Assembly (NCBI GenBank): GCA_903887325.1
Contig: CAISPG010000035.1
Span: 1-43,019, forward strand
Origin: an uncultured Burkholderiales bacterium
GTDB taxonomy: Bacteria; Pseudomonadota; Gammaproteobacteria; Burkholderiales; Burkholderiaceae_C
Reading direction: 5' to 3'
DNA length: 43,019 nucleotides
Made by a program: the position numbers and the translations under genes. The stretch's first letter is position 1. Every line of letters starts with the position of its first letter. This document shows positions 24,775 to 32,651 of the stretch, piece by piece. The notes under the pieces are model-generated. The model ran no database searches. It was not told the origin of the DNA and worked only from the letters and a program-made list of their open reading frames with translations.

Positions 24775-25863
24775 ATGGCCCGCAAACACCGCATCGCCGT
24801 CATCGCCGGAGACGGCATAGGCACAGAAGTCATGCCCGAAGGCTTGTTGGTGCTGGACGCGGCGGCGCGCAAATTCGGTATCGATTTGCAGTTTGACCAT
24901 TTCGATTTTTCCAGCTGGAACTATTTCGAAAAGCACGGCCAGATGCTGCCCGACAACTGGAAAGACCAGATCGGCGGCCACGATGCCATCTTCTTCGGCG
25001 CGGTTGGCATGCCCGACAAAATCCCCGACCATATTTCGCTGTGGGGCTCGCTGCTGTTGTTCAGGCGCGAGTTCGACCAGTACATCAATTTGCGCCCGGC
25101 GCGTCTCATGCCCGGCATCATCGCCCCGGTGGTGCGCCGCGACGGCACGACGCGTCAACCCGGTGAGATCGACATGTACATCGTGCGTGAAAACACCGAA
25201 GGCGAATACTCAAGCATAGGTGGGCGCATGTTCCAGGGCACGGCGCGCGAAATCGTCATGCAAGAAAGCGTGATGACCCGCATCGGCGTGGACCGGGTGT
25301 TGAAGTTTGCGTTCGAGCTGGCCCAGACGCGCCCGAAAAAGCATTTGACCAGCGCCACCAAATCCAACGGCATCGCCATCACCATGCCGTATTGGGACGA
25401 GCGCGTGGCCGAGATGGCCCGGGCCTACCCGGACATTAGCTTAGACAAATTCCATATAGACATACTCACCGCGCATTTTGTGCAGCGCCCGGACTTCTTC
25501 GACGTGGTGGTGGCCAGCAATTTGTTCGGCGATATCTTGAGCGACCTGGGCCCGGCCTGCACCGGCACCATTGGCATTGCGCCCAGTGCCAATCTCAACC
25601 CGGACCGTGTGTTCCCGTCGCTGTTTGAACCGGTGCACGGCTCCGCGCCGGACATCGCGGGCCAAGGCATTGCCAACCCCATCGGGCAAATCTGGTCGGG
25701 CGCGCTGATGCTGGAGTTTTTAGGCCACAAAGACCCGCATGACGCGGTGCTGGCAGCAATTGAAAAGGTGCTGGACCCCAAGAGCGGCGCACCCAAAACC
25801 CCGGACATAGGCGGCACGGCCAAAACCACGGATGTGGGCAAGGCGATTGCGCAGGTGCTGTGA
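24775..25863 (+). CDS. tartrate dehydrogenase / D-malate dehydrogenase family beta-decarboxylating enzyme
   Basis: This 362-residue protein of the isocitrate/isopropylmalate dehydrogenase family opens with IAVIAGDGIGTEVMPEG. The SLWGSLLLFRREFDQYINLRPARL segment (about residues 85-110) is typical of the TtuC/DmlA branch and not of LeuB. It also has YSSIGGRMFQG and the metal-binding DILSDLGPACTG. Enzymes of this branch oxidise tartrate, D-malate or meso-tartrate with NAD and Mn or Mg in the cytoplasm. Substrate preference cannot be read here. ATG 24775 follows AAGGA. No LysR regulator or transporter, the frequent neighbours, is beside it. Confidence 0.88.
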   Translation: MARKHRIAVIAGDGIGTEVMPEGLLVLDAAARKFGIDLQFDHFDFSSWNYFEKHGQMLPDNWKDQIGGHDAIFFGAVGMPDKIPDHISLWGSLLLFRREFDQYINLRPARLMPGIIAPVVRRDGTTRQPGEIDMYIVRENTEGEYSSIGGRMFQGTAREIVMQESVMTRIGVDRVLKFAFELAQTRPKKHLTSATKSNGIAITMPYWDERVAEMARAYPDISLDKFHIDILTAHFVQRPDFFDVVVASNLFGDILSDLGPACTGTIGIAPSANLNPDRVFPSLFEPVHGSAPDIAGQGIANPIGQIWSGALMLEFLGHKDPHDAVLAAIEKVLDPKSGAPKTPDIGGTAKTTDVGKAIAQVL

Positions 25864-26033
25864 GGGGGGTTAGGTTTAGCTTAAATTAAAGACTGCTTTC
25901 ATACAGGCCGCGCGTAATAAAGAACGGTTTAATTTGGCGAGGGGATTGATAAGGTGTTTATAACCAGCCCCCATTTGCCAAACCACTCATTAGATTGAAG
26001 CCTTGGTCTCTTGCTTTTAAATAATTATTTTTC
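25864..26033. other. intergenic stretch without recognisable gene
   Basis: This AT-rich gap lies between the dehydrogenase stop and the ssb terminator. The only open frames are about 25 codons and lack ribosome-binding sites. No terminator for the dehydrogenase gene was evident. AAATAATTATTT (26018-26029 region) is a short palindrome of no clear meaning. Confidence 0.6.
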
Positions 26034-26070
26034 ATAAAAAAAGCCCCGAGCGATTACCACTCGGAGCTTT
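26034..26070 (-). terminator. rho-independent terminator of ssb
   Basis: AAGC-C-CCGAG (26041-26050) pairs with CTCGG-A-GCTT (26060-26069), with one A-C mismatch and a 9-nt loop. On the minus strand a run of seven T residues follows, so it terminates the transcript leaving ssb 28 bp upstream. Confidence 0.87.
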
Positions 26071-26097
26071 GATTTGCCTGATTTCATCAGGACCGCA

Positions 26098-26568
26098 TCA
26101 AAATGGAATATCGTCATCCATGTCATCAAACCCGGACTTCGCCGCTGCCGGTGCCTTAGTCGCCGCCGGGGCTGCCGCGCGAGGTGCGCTGCGTGCGCCG
26201 CCGTCTTCACCCGCCGGTGCGCCCATGCCTTCGCGCCCGCCGAGCAATTGCAATTCGGTGGCGATGATGTAGACGGTGTTCTTTTCCACGCCGGTGGTTT
26301 TGTCGGTGTACACGCCGTATTTCAAGCGGCCTTCCACGTAAATCGGGCGGCCTTTTTTCACGTATTCACCGGCGATTTCAGCCAAGCGGTCATAAAACGT
26401 GACCCGGTGCCATTGCGTGTCTTCCACCATTTCGCCGCTGGTTTTGTCTTTGCGTTTGCTGCTGGTGGCGATGGACACATTGGCCACGGCTTGGCCGCTG
26501 GGCAAATAACGCACTTCGGGGTCGCGGCCGCAATTGCCGAGCAGTATGACTTTGTTGACGGATGCCAT
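26098..26568 (-). CDS. ssb: single-stranded DNA-binding protein
   Basis: This 156-residue protein coats single-stranded DNA in replication and repair. An OB-fold covers about residues 1-110 (MASVNKVILLGNCGRDPEVRY, WHRVTFYDRLAEIAGEY, YVEGRLKYGVYTD). A low-complexity Ala/Gly/Pro linker follows, then the acidic tip DDMDDDIPF that docks partner proteins. ATG 26568 follows AGAGGAACACC, a good ribosome site. It is encoded 72 bp downstream of the MFS gene on the same strand and may share its transcript. Confidence 0.97.
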   Translation of the reverse strand: MASVNKVILLGNCGRDPEVRYLPSGQAVANVSIATSSKRKDKTSGEMVEDTQWHRVTFYDRLAEIAGEYVKKGRPIYVEGRLKYGVYTDKTTGVEKNTVYIIATELQLLGGREGMGAPAGEDGGARSAPRAAAPAATKAPAAAKSGFDDMDDDIPF

Positions 26569-26640
26569 GGTGTTCCTCTTGATGTGACAGTGAATAAGTG
26601 GTGACTTGTGCCGGATTATGCGGCTTCGTTGCGGGCCGTT

Positions 26641-27882
26641 TCAGTGACCTGTGACCTGTGAATCCGGTGCGCTGCGCACATAGCGCGTGCCCCAGGCCAC
26701 TGCCAGCCAGACCAGCATCAGCAGGCCGCTGGCCAGGAAAAGCCCGTGCGCACCGCCGCGTTTGACCAGCCAGCCGCCGAACGCGCCGCCCGCAAAAATG
26801 CCCAGCGACTGCAAGGTGTTGTACACGCCCAGCGCTGCACCGCGTGAGCCTGCGGGTGCCAGCCGCGAGGCCAGGCTGGGTTGGCTGGCTTCCAGCACGT
26901 TGAAGCCGCAGAAAAAGAAAAACAACAGCACGGCCAGCAGCCAGAGTTGCGGTTCACCGGCCCAGGCCATCCAGCCCCAGGCGGCTTGCACCAACAGCAC
27001 CAGCGCGATACAGGCCAGAAACAGCGGGCGCAAATGGCCTTTGCGTTCCAGCGGAAACAGGGTCATGCCCATGAACACAAAAGACAGCAGCACGGCAGGC
27101 AAATACACATAGCCGTGGTCGGTGCTGGCCACGCCTGCTTGCACCAGCAGCGCAGGAATGGCGACCCAGGAAGCGAGTTGCACTGCGTACAAAGCGAACA
27201 CGCCGAAATTCAAGCGGATCAAATCTGGGTGCACCAGCAGGCCCCACAGGCTGTGCGGCGACTTGACGTGTGTTTGCAAAGGCATTTCGGTCGGGGTCCA
27301 CCAACGCACGATCGCCATGCCGCCTACCGCGAGAAACAGCGTCACACCGAAGATGGCGGACAAACCGCCCCAGCCGGAAAGCACCGGCCCCAGCAGCAGC
27401 GACAGCGCAAACATCAAACCAATGCTGCCGCCCACCAAGGCCATGCCTTTGGTGCGCACCGCGTCGCGGGTTTGGTCGGCCAGCAAAGCCGTGACCGCCG
27501 CTGAAATCGCGCCGCCGCCTTGCAGCGCGCGACCCAAGGCCAATCCATTCACGCTGGTGGCCAGTGCGCCAATGACACTGCCCAAAGCCAGCAAAGCCAG
27601 CCCCATATAGATAACCCGTTTGCGGCCAATGCGGTCGGCCGCCAGACCAAACGGGATTTGCAACGCTGCTTGCACCAGCCCGTAAATGCCCATGGCAAAA
27701 CCAACCGCGCTCGCGTCCTGGCCGCCGTCGTACTGCCGCGCTTCGATCATGAACACCGGCAGCACCATGAACAAGCCCAGCATGCGCAAGGCGTAAATGC
27801 TGGACAGCGAAAACGCCGAGCGCTTTTCATCCGGCGTCATGCGGGCATCGGTGGTGGCGTCAGAAGTAGGAATGTGGGACAA
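26641..27882 (-). CDS. MFS transporter (12-helix), multidrug-efflux-like
   Basis: This major facilitator superfamily protein of about 413 residues is in the inner membrane. TM1 is SLSSIYALRMLGLFMVLPVFM. The A-motif-like loop GLAADRIGRKRVI lies between TM2 and TM3, and a second six-helix half follows after PTEMPLQTH. The ligand is unknown; the group is often annotated as sugar or drug efflux. The open frame extends upstream to 28491, but that part is antisense to radA. Candidate starts are TTG 27882 (AGG about ten bases upstream, gives MSHIPTSD), ATG 27840 (MTPDEKR) and ATG 27924; I prefer 27882. It is divergent from radA with 75 bp between. Confidence 0.87.
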   Translation of the reverse strand: MSHIPTSDATTDARMTPDEKRSAFSLSSIYALRMLGLFMVLPVFMIEARQYDGGQDASAVGFAMGIYGLVQAALQIPFGLAADRIGRKRVIYMGLALLALGSVIGALATSVNGLALGRALQGGGAISAAVTALLADQTRDAVRTKGMALVGGSIGLMFALSLLLGPVLSGWGGLSAIFGVTLFLAVGGMAIVRWWTPTEMPLQTHVKSPHSLWGLLVHPDLIRLNFGVFALYAVQLASWVAIPALLVQAGVASTDHGYVYLPAVLLSFVFMGMTLFPLERKGHLRPLFLACIALVLLVQAAWGWMAWAGEPQLWLLAVLLFFFFCGFNVLEASQPSLASRLAPAGSRGAALGVYNTLQSLGIFAGGAFGGWLVKRGGAHGLFLASGLLMLVWLAVAWGTRYVRSAPDSQVTGH

Positions 27883-27957
27883 GAGCGAAGTACCTGTGAT
27901 TAAACCAAAGTAAACAGCGCACATTGTCACCCAAAGGCCGCCCGTATCATGCAAGCC

Positions 27958-29334
27958 ATGGCCAAAGACAAAACCCTCTTCAGTTGCAGCGATTGCGGCG
28001 GCACCAGCCCCAAATGGCTGGGCAAGTGCCCGCATTGCGAGGCCTGGAACACCTTGGTGGAAAGCAGGGTCAGCGACAGCGGCACCAGCAAAAACCGTTA
28101 CAGCGAACGCGCCGGTTTGGCGCCCGCCTCGCCGGTGATGGCGCTCAGCGACATCGAAGCGCAGGAAGTCGACCGCACACCGACCGGTCAGGACGAACTC
28201 GACCGGGTGCTGGGCGGCGGCATGGTCGAAGGCGGCGTGGTCTTGATCGGCGGCGACCCGGGCATTGGCAAATCGACTTTGTTGTTGCAGGCGCTCGACG
28301 GTTTGCAGCGCAGCGGCCAGCGCACGTTGTATGTGACCGGCGAAGAATCCGGCGCGCAAGTGGCTTTGCGTGCGCGCAGGCTGGGTTTGGACAACAGCCG
28401 GGTGAACGTGTTGGCCGAAACCCAATTGGAAAAAATCATCGGCACCTTGCAGGCGCAAGCACCGCATATCGCGGTCATCGACTCGATTCAAACCGTGTAT
28501 TCAGACCAACTCACCAGCGCACCCGGGTCTGTCGCACAAGTACGCGAATGCGCCGCGCATTTAACGCGCTTGGCCAAGTCCAGCGGCACCGCCATTGTGC
28601 TGGTCGGCCATGTCACCAAAGAAGGCGCGTTGGCCGGGCCGCGTGTGCTCGAGCACATGGTCGACACGGTGCTCTACTTTGAAGGCGACACGCATTCCAG
28701 TTTCCGCTTGGTGCGGGCCATCAAAAACCGTTTCGGTGCGGTGAATGAAATCGGCGTGTTCGCCATGACAGAAAAAGGCCTCAAAGGCGTCAGCAACCCG
28801 AGCGCGATTTTTTTGAGCCAACACGCCGAGCCTGTGCCCGGCAGTTGCGTCATGGTAACTTTGGAGGGCACGCGCCCGTTGTTGGTGGAAATTCAAGCGC
28901 TGGTGGACAGCGGCGGGCCGTCGCCGCGACGTTTATCGGTGGGCTTGGACCGTGACCGTCTGGCCATGTTGCTGGCGGTGTTGCACCGCCACGCCGGGGT
29001 GGCCTGCATGGACCAGGATGTGTTTGTGAATGCGGTGGGCGGTGTGCGCATCAGCGAACCGGCGGCGGACTTGGCGGTGCTGTTGGCGATACAAAGCAGT
29101 TTGCGCGGCAAGCCGCTGCCCAAGGGCTTTTTGGCGTTTGGAGAAATCGGTTTGGCCGGTGAAGTGCGGCCTGCGCCGCGCGGCCAGGAGCGTTTGAAAG
29201 AAGCCGCCAAACTGGGTTTTAGCGTGGCCTTGATCCCCAAAGCGAATGCGCCGAAAAAACCGATCGAGGGCATGACGGTGCACGCGATCGAACGGGTGGA
29301 TCAGGCGATTGCGGTAGTGCGGCAGTTGGACTGA
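27958..29334 (+). CDS. radA: DNA repair / branch-migration ATPase RadA
   Basis: RadA (Sms) is a RecA-paralogue that drives branch migration in recombinational repair and transformation. The 458-residue product has an N-terminal C4 zinc finger (C10, C13, C24, C27), Walker A GGDPGIGKS near 98-106, the diagnostic KNRFG motif at 256-260, and a C-terminal Lon-protease-like domain. ATG 27958 gives the common MAKDKT start; ATG 27949 is three codons earlier and cannot be excluded. Its partner in branch migration during transformation, comM, is encoded 4.8 kb away. Confidence 0.96.
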   Translation: MAKDKTLFSCSDCGGTSPKWLGKCPHCEAWNTLVESRVSDSGTSKNRYSERAGLAPASPVMALSDIEAQEVDRTPTGQDELDRVLGGGMVEGGVVLIGGDPGIGKSTLLLQALDGLQRSGQRTLYVTGEESGAQVALRARRLGLDNSRVNVLAETQLEKIIGTLQAQAPHIAVIDSIQTVYSDQLTSAPGSVAQVRECAAHLTRLAKSSGTAIVLVGHVTKEGALAGPRVLEHMVDTVLYFEGDTHSSFRLVRAIKNRFGAVNEIGVFAMTEKGLKGVSNPSAIFLSQHAEPVPGSCVMVTLEGTRPLLVEIQALVDSGGPSPRRLSVGLDRDRLAMLLAVLHRHAGVACMDQDVFVNAVGGVRISEPAADLAVLLAIQSSLRGKPLPKGFLAFGEIGLAGEVRPAPRGQERLKEAAKLGFSVALIPKANAPKKPIEGMTVHAIERVDQAIAVVRQLD

Positions 29335-29343
29335 GCGAGTTTG

Positions 29344-29357
29344 TTGCGCTGGATCAA
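29344..29357 (+). promoter_or_regulatory. possible FNR/Anr-type box upstream of the diheme cytochrome gene
   Basis: TTGCGCTGGATCAA fits the 14-bp FNR frame TTGAT-N4-ATCAA, with a perfect right half and three of five in the left half. Its centre is 41-42 bp before a start point set by a -10-like GACAAT (29380-29385), the class II position for FNR activation. Plausible because the next gene is a respiratory-type cytochrome, but a half-perfect site is weak evidence. Confidence 0.4.
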
Positions 29358-29412
29358 ACCACTCACCCCTTGATGTTTTGACAATGGTCTTCAGTCTTTC
29401 ACTGGAGTCACC

Positions 29413-29886
29413 ATGTTGTCCATCCCAAAATCGCTGTTGCTGGCCGTGTGTCTGAGCGCGGCAGCAATTGCCCAAGCCCAGGTCAGCGTACCGATACCCG
29501 CTTTCACGCCCTACACCCAGCAATGCACGGTGTGTCACAACGCCTACCCGCCGGGCATGCTGTCCGCCACGGCTTGGCAGCAGTTGATGGCGGATATGCC
29601 ATCGCATTTCGGCGGCAGCGTCATGGTGAATGTGGACACGCAAAACGATATTTCAGATTGGTTGCAAAAGAACGCAGGCACGTTCGCGCCAGCGGCAACA
29701 CAAGACCCGCCGCAACACCGCATCACGCAAAGCGACTGGTGGCAAGCCATTCACCGCAACAGCAAAAAAATCCCGGCTACTTTTTGGAAAAAGCCCATGC
29801 GTGTCAGCGCCTCAAATTGCAGCGCGTGTCACGCCCAAGCTGCAACCGGCGAGTTCAACGGCAAAACCGCCAAAGTGCCTAAATAA
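29413..29886 (+). CDS. periplasmic diheme cytochrome c
   Basis: This 157-residue exported protein has a signal peptide ending around AIAQA-Q (residue 22). Two covalent heme-binding motifs are present: CTVCH at 38-42 and CSACH at 136-140. The 94-residue spacing between them, with the second near the C-terminus, resembles the small DHC diheme cytochromes (PF09626-like). Such proteins pass electrons in the periplasm, in some species to a neighbouring cytochrome b561 or SHP-type heme protein. No such partner is adjacent here. ATG 29413 follows TGGAG. A possible FNR box lies upstream. Confidence 0.87.
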   Translation: MLSIPKSLLLAVCLSAAAIAQAQVSVPIPAFTPYTQQCTVCHNAYPPGMLSATAWQQLMADMPSHFGGSVMVNVDTQNDISDWLQKNAGTFAPAATQDPPQHRITQSDWWQAIHRNSKKIPATFWKKPMRVSASNCSACHAQAATGEFNGKTAKVPK

Positions 29887-29918
29887 AGTGCGGGTGTTGT
29901 ATGCGTCAAAATCGGCGC

Positions 29919-30335
29919 ATGAACTGGCGCAATATTTATCTCCCCGCAGGCCTGGCCGGGCTGTTGTATTTGTCTTTCCGCGCCTTCGGCTGGTGGGGGT
30001 TTTCGCTGGTGTCCAGTGGCATCATTTTTTGGCTGCTGCAACACGTTACCCGTTTGATGAAAACCATGGAGGGTGCCGCCGAGCGCCCCATGGGCAGTCT
30101 GGACAACGCGGTCATGTTCCATGCGAAATTGCACAAAGGACAGCGCTTGCTCAGCGTTATTGGGCTAGCCCGCAGTCTGGGTAAATTACAGACCGGCAAA
30201 GGCGTGCAACCGGAAATATTCGCCTGGCAGGACGAGGCCGGCGACCGGGTCGAATGTACGTTTCAAGAGGGGCGCTTGACGCACTGGGACTTGCAAAGAG
30301 CGCCGCCGCCGCTTGCGGCTTCTGACGGGACGTAA
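29919..30335 (+). CDS. small inner-membrane protein with cytoplasmic C-terminal domain, function unknown
   Basis: The product is 138 residues from ATG 29919 (MNWRNIYLP), or 144 from ATG 29901; neither start has a clear Shine-Dalgarno. Two hydrophobic segments cover about residues 8-22 and 24-43 of the shorter form. A soluble domain of about 80 residues follows, with FHAKLHKGQRLLSVIGLARSLG and a Trp/acid-rich FAWQDEAGDRVECTF segment. I do not recognise the family. It lies 32 bp after the cytochrome gene and 42 bp before ilvE on the same strand, so it may be co-transcribed with either. Confidence 0.7.
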   Translation: MNWRNIYLPAGLAGLLYLSFRAFGWWGFSLVSSGIIFWLLQHVTRLMKTMEGAAERPMGSLDNAVMFHAKLHKGQRLLSVIGLARSLGKLQTGKGVQPEIFAWQDEAGDRVECTFQEGRLTHWDLQRAPPPLAASDGT

Positions 30336-30377
30336 AATCGCACCCTTTTAACTGTTGATGCACCCGAAAGGATTTCC

Positions 30378-31316
30378 ATGAGCGCCCAGCCACCCCCGAT
30401 GGACGACCGAGACGGCAAGATTTGGATGGATGGCGAGCTGGTCGACTGGCGCGACGCGAAAATCCATGTGCTGTCCCACACCTTGCATTACGGTTGCGGC
30501 GCTTTTGAAGGGGTGCGCGCCTATGACACGGTCAACGGCACCGCCATCTTCCGTTTGCAGGAACACACCGAGCGCTTGTTCAACAGCGCCAAAATTCTGC
30601 GCATGAAAATCCCGTTCACCCAAGACGAAGTGAACGAAGTGCAACGCACTGTGGTGCGTGCCAACAATTTGAAAAGCGGCTATGTGCGCCCGCTCACTTG
30701 GATTGGTTCACAAAAGCTGGGTGTCAGCCCCAAAGGCAACCGCATTCACCTGATGGTCGCTGCTTGGACCTGGGGCGCTTATTTGGGCGAAGACGGCATG
30801 AAGCGCGGCATCCGCGTCAAAACCAGCAGCTATACGCGTCACCATGTGAATATCACCATGACGCAGGCCAAAGCGGTCAGCAACTACACCAACTCCATCC
30901 TCGCCAACATGGAAGCGCTGGACGACGGTTACGATGAAGCGCTGATGTTGGATGCCTCCGGTTTTGTGTCTGAAGGCGCGGGCGAAAATCTGTTCATCAT
31001 CAAAGGCGGCGTGATTTACACGCCCGACTTGTCGGCTGGCGCATTGAACGGCATCACCCGCAACACGGTGTTCCATATCGCCAAAGATTTGGGTTTGGAG
31101 ATCGTGCAAAAGCGCATCACGCGTGACGAGGTGTATATCGCTGACGAAGCCTTCTTCACCGGCACCGCTGCTGAAGTGACACCGATTCGCGAACTTGACC
31201 GCATCGAAATCGGCATCGGCAGCCGTGGCCCCATCACCGAAAAAATCCAGAGCGCGTTCTTTGACATCGTCAATGGCCGCAATCCCAAATACGCACACTG
31301 GCTCACTGCGGTTTGA
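30378..31316 (+). CDS. ilvE: branched-chain amino acid aminotransferase
   Basis: This PLP enzyme of fold type IV makes the last step to valine, leucine and isoleucine. The 312-residue product shows SHTLHYGCGAFEGVRAY, the Schiff-base lysine at about 165 (TQAKAVSNY), and the EGAGENLFIIKGGVIYTP / GITRNTV phosphate-binding region. ATG 30378 follows AAAGGA at ideal distance. Only 4 bp separate it from the zinc-finger gene, and waaF follows, a gene order common in Burkholderiales. Confidence 0.97.
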   Translation: MSAQPPPMDDRDGKIWMDGELVDWRDAKIHVLSHTLHYGCGAFEGVRAYDTVNGTAIFRLQEHTERLFNSAKILRMKIPFTQDEVNEVQRTVVRANNLKSGYVRPLTWIGSQKLGVSPKGNRIHLMVAAWTWGAYLGEDGMKRGIRVKTSSYTRHHVNITMTQAKAVSNYTNSILANMEALDDGYDEALMLDASGFVSEGAGENLFIIKGGVIYTPDLSAGALNGITRNTVFHIAKDLGLEIVQKRITRDEVYIADEAFFTGTAAEVTPIRELDRIEIGIGSRGPITEKIQSAFFDIVNGRNPKYAHWLTAV

Positions 31317-31320
31317 TCAC

Positions 31321-31530
31321 GTGAACGCTAAAACACCCACCATTGAACTCAAAGCCGCCGAGCTCAACAGCCACGGCGGCGTGTTTTGCCCCAGCCCCCT
31401 GGCCGGCATGCAAACCTGGAACACCCACCCCAAGGTGTTTCTGGACGTGGCCCGCACGGGCGAGGCCAAGTGTCCTTACTGCTCCACGGTTTACCGTTTG
31501 AAAGACGGTGAACATGTGCACGCGCATTAA
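31321..31530 (+). CDS. CHCC-type zinc-finger protein, 69 residues
   Basis: The small protein has Cys23, His36, Cys51 and Cys54 in the C-x12-H-x14-C-x2-C spacing of the zf-CHCC family (related to the complex I subunit NDUFS6). The end is His-rich (EHVHAH). It is encoded between ilvE and waaF. No ATG fits. GTG 31321, 4 bp after the ilvE stop, gives the family-length product, while the longer open frame to 31195 is within ilvE. The cellular role is not established. Confidence 0.85.
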   Translation: MNAKTPTIELKAAELNSHGGVFCPSPLAGMQTWNTHPKVFLDVARTGEAKCPYCSTVYRLKDGEHVHAH

Positions 31531-31557
31531 GCAGCCTTGTCTGCCAACGGGCCAGCC

Positions 31558-32565
31558 ATGACACGCAGCCTGTTCATCGCCCCGCAGTGGATCGGTGACG
31601 CGGTCATGACCGAACCTTTGCTGCGCCAATTGCACGCGCGCGGCGAGCGCATCACAGTGGCTGCCCTGCCTTGGGTGGCACCGGTCTACCAGCACATGCC
31701 GTCGGTTGAAAACGTGGTGGAGCTGCCGTTCAAACACGGCAGCTTGCAATGGGGCGAACGTAAAGCACTGGCGCGTCAGTGGCGCGGTCAATTTGAGCGT
31801 GCCTATGTCGGCCCTAATTCTTTGAAAAGCGCCTTGATTCCCTGGCTGGCCCATATCCCCGAGCGCATCGGCTACCACGGCGAATCGCGTTATGTGCTGT
31901 TGACGCAGCGACTGTCCAACCCGCCGCGCGGCGAACGCCCGCCCATGGTGAACTTTTACCTGGCCTTGAGCGGCCCCTTGCCTGACAAGCGGCATAGCAT
32001 GCAACCGGTGTTGCAACGGCCCACAGATAGCGTGCGGCAAACGCTGCAAGCCTATGGCTTGCAGGCCGGGGCGTACACCGTGATCGCGCCGGGGGCTGAA
32101 TACGGTCCGGCCAAGATGTGGCCAGCCCAGCATGTGGCGGCCTTGTGCGGCAATTTGCCCGGACGGGTGGTGTTGCTGGCCTCTGCCAAAGAAGCCGATT
32201 TGTGCCAATCCATTTGCGGCCTGGCCGACAGCCCGCATGTTCTGAACCTGGCCGGTCAAACCAGTTTGTCGCAAGCCTTTGATGTGATTTCAGCCGCGCG
32301 TGATGTGGTCAGCAACGATTCCGGTTTGATGCACGTGGCCGCAGCCCTTGGCGTGCCGCAAGTCGCACTGTTTGGCTCCAGCAGCCCGCGTCACACGCCG
32401 CCCTTGAGCGACAAAGCGCAGGTGATTTGGCTGGCCGACGACCCGCAGTATTCCCCGCCGCTGGACTGCGCCCCTTGTTTTGCCCGCACCTGCCAGTTCG
32501 GCCACACCCGCTGTTTGAACGATATCAGGCCCGAGCGCGTGGCGCAGTTGTTGCAGTCGATGTGA
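31558..32565 (+). CDS. waaF: ADP-heptose:LPS heptosyltransferase II
   Basis: This 335-residue GT9 enzyme adds the second L-glycero-D-manno-heptose to the LPS inner core at the cytoplasmic face of the inner membrane. It opens with the family start (SLFIAPQWIGDAVMTEPLL) and contains the ADP-heptose-site region NDSGLMHVAAALGVPQVALFGSSSP. Four cysteines near the C-terminus (DCAPCFARTC...RC) are typical of WaaF. ATG 31558 is preferred over an in-frame TTG at 31537. waaF versus waaC rests on overall resemblance, fairly safe. Confidence 0.93.
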   Translation: MTRSLFIAPQWIGDAVMTEPLLRQLHARGERITVAALPWVAPVYQHMPSVENVVELPFKHGSLQWGERKALARQWRGQFERAYVGPNSLKSALIPWLAHIPERIGYHGESRYVLLTQRLSNPPRGERPPMVNFYLALSGPLPDKRHSMQPVLQRPTDSVRQTLQAYGLQAGAYTVIAPGAEYGPAKMWPAQHVAALCGNLPGRVVLLASAKEADLCQSICGLADSPHVLNLAGQTSLSQAFDVISAARDVVSNDSGLMHVAAALGVPQVALFGSSSPRHTPPLSDKAQVIWLADDPQYSPPLDCAPCFARTCQFGHTRCLNDIRPERVAQLLQSM

Positions 32566-32574
32566 TGGGAAATT

Positions 32575-32639
32575 GCGACTTTTATACATCGCTTTATCAA
32601 AAAGTCGCGACTAATTAACAAAGTACTTTTAAAAAGTCG
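32575..32639 (+). repeat. direct and inverted AAAAAGTCG repeats in the promoter region of the ATPase gene
   Basis: GCGACTTTT (32575-32583) is the exact reverse complement of AAAAGTCGC (32600-32608). AAAAAGTCG recurs at 32599-32607 and 32631-32639, 32 bp apart, about three helical turns. GTCGCGAC (32604-32611) is itself palindromic. The repeats fill most of the 86 bp between waaF and the ATPase start, so they could be operator sites for an unknown or self-encoded regulator. The hairpin could instead end waaF transcription weakly. Confidence 0.6.
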
Positions 32640-32651
32640 TAAAATAGCGGC

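Noticed and set aside
27883-28491. Two-hundred-residue N-terminal extension of the MFS open frame
   Set aside because: It is antisense to the zinc finger and ATPase part of radA, has no membrane or domain pattern, and MFS homology begins after 27882.
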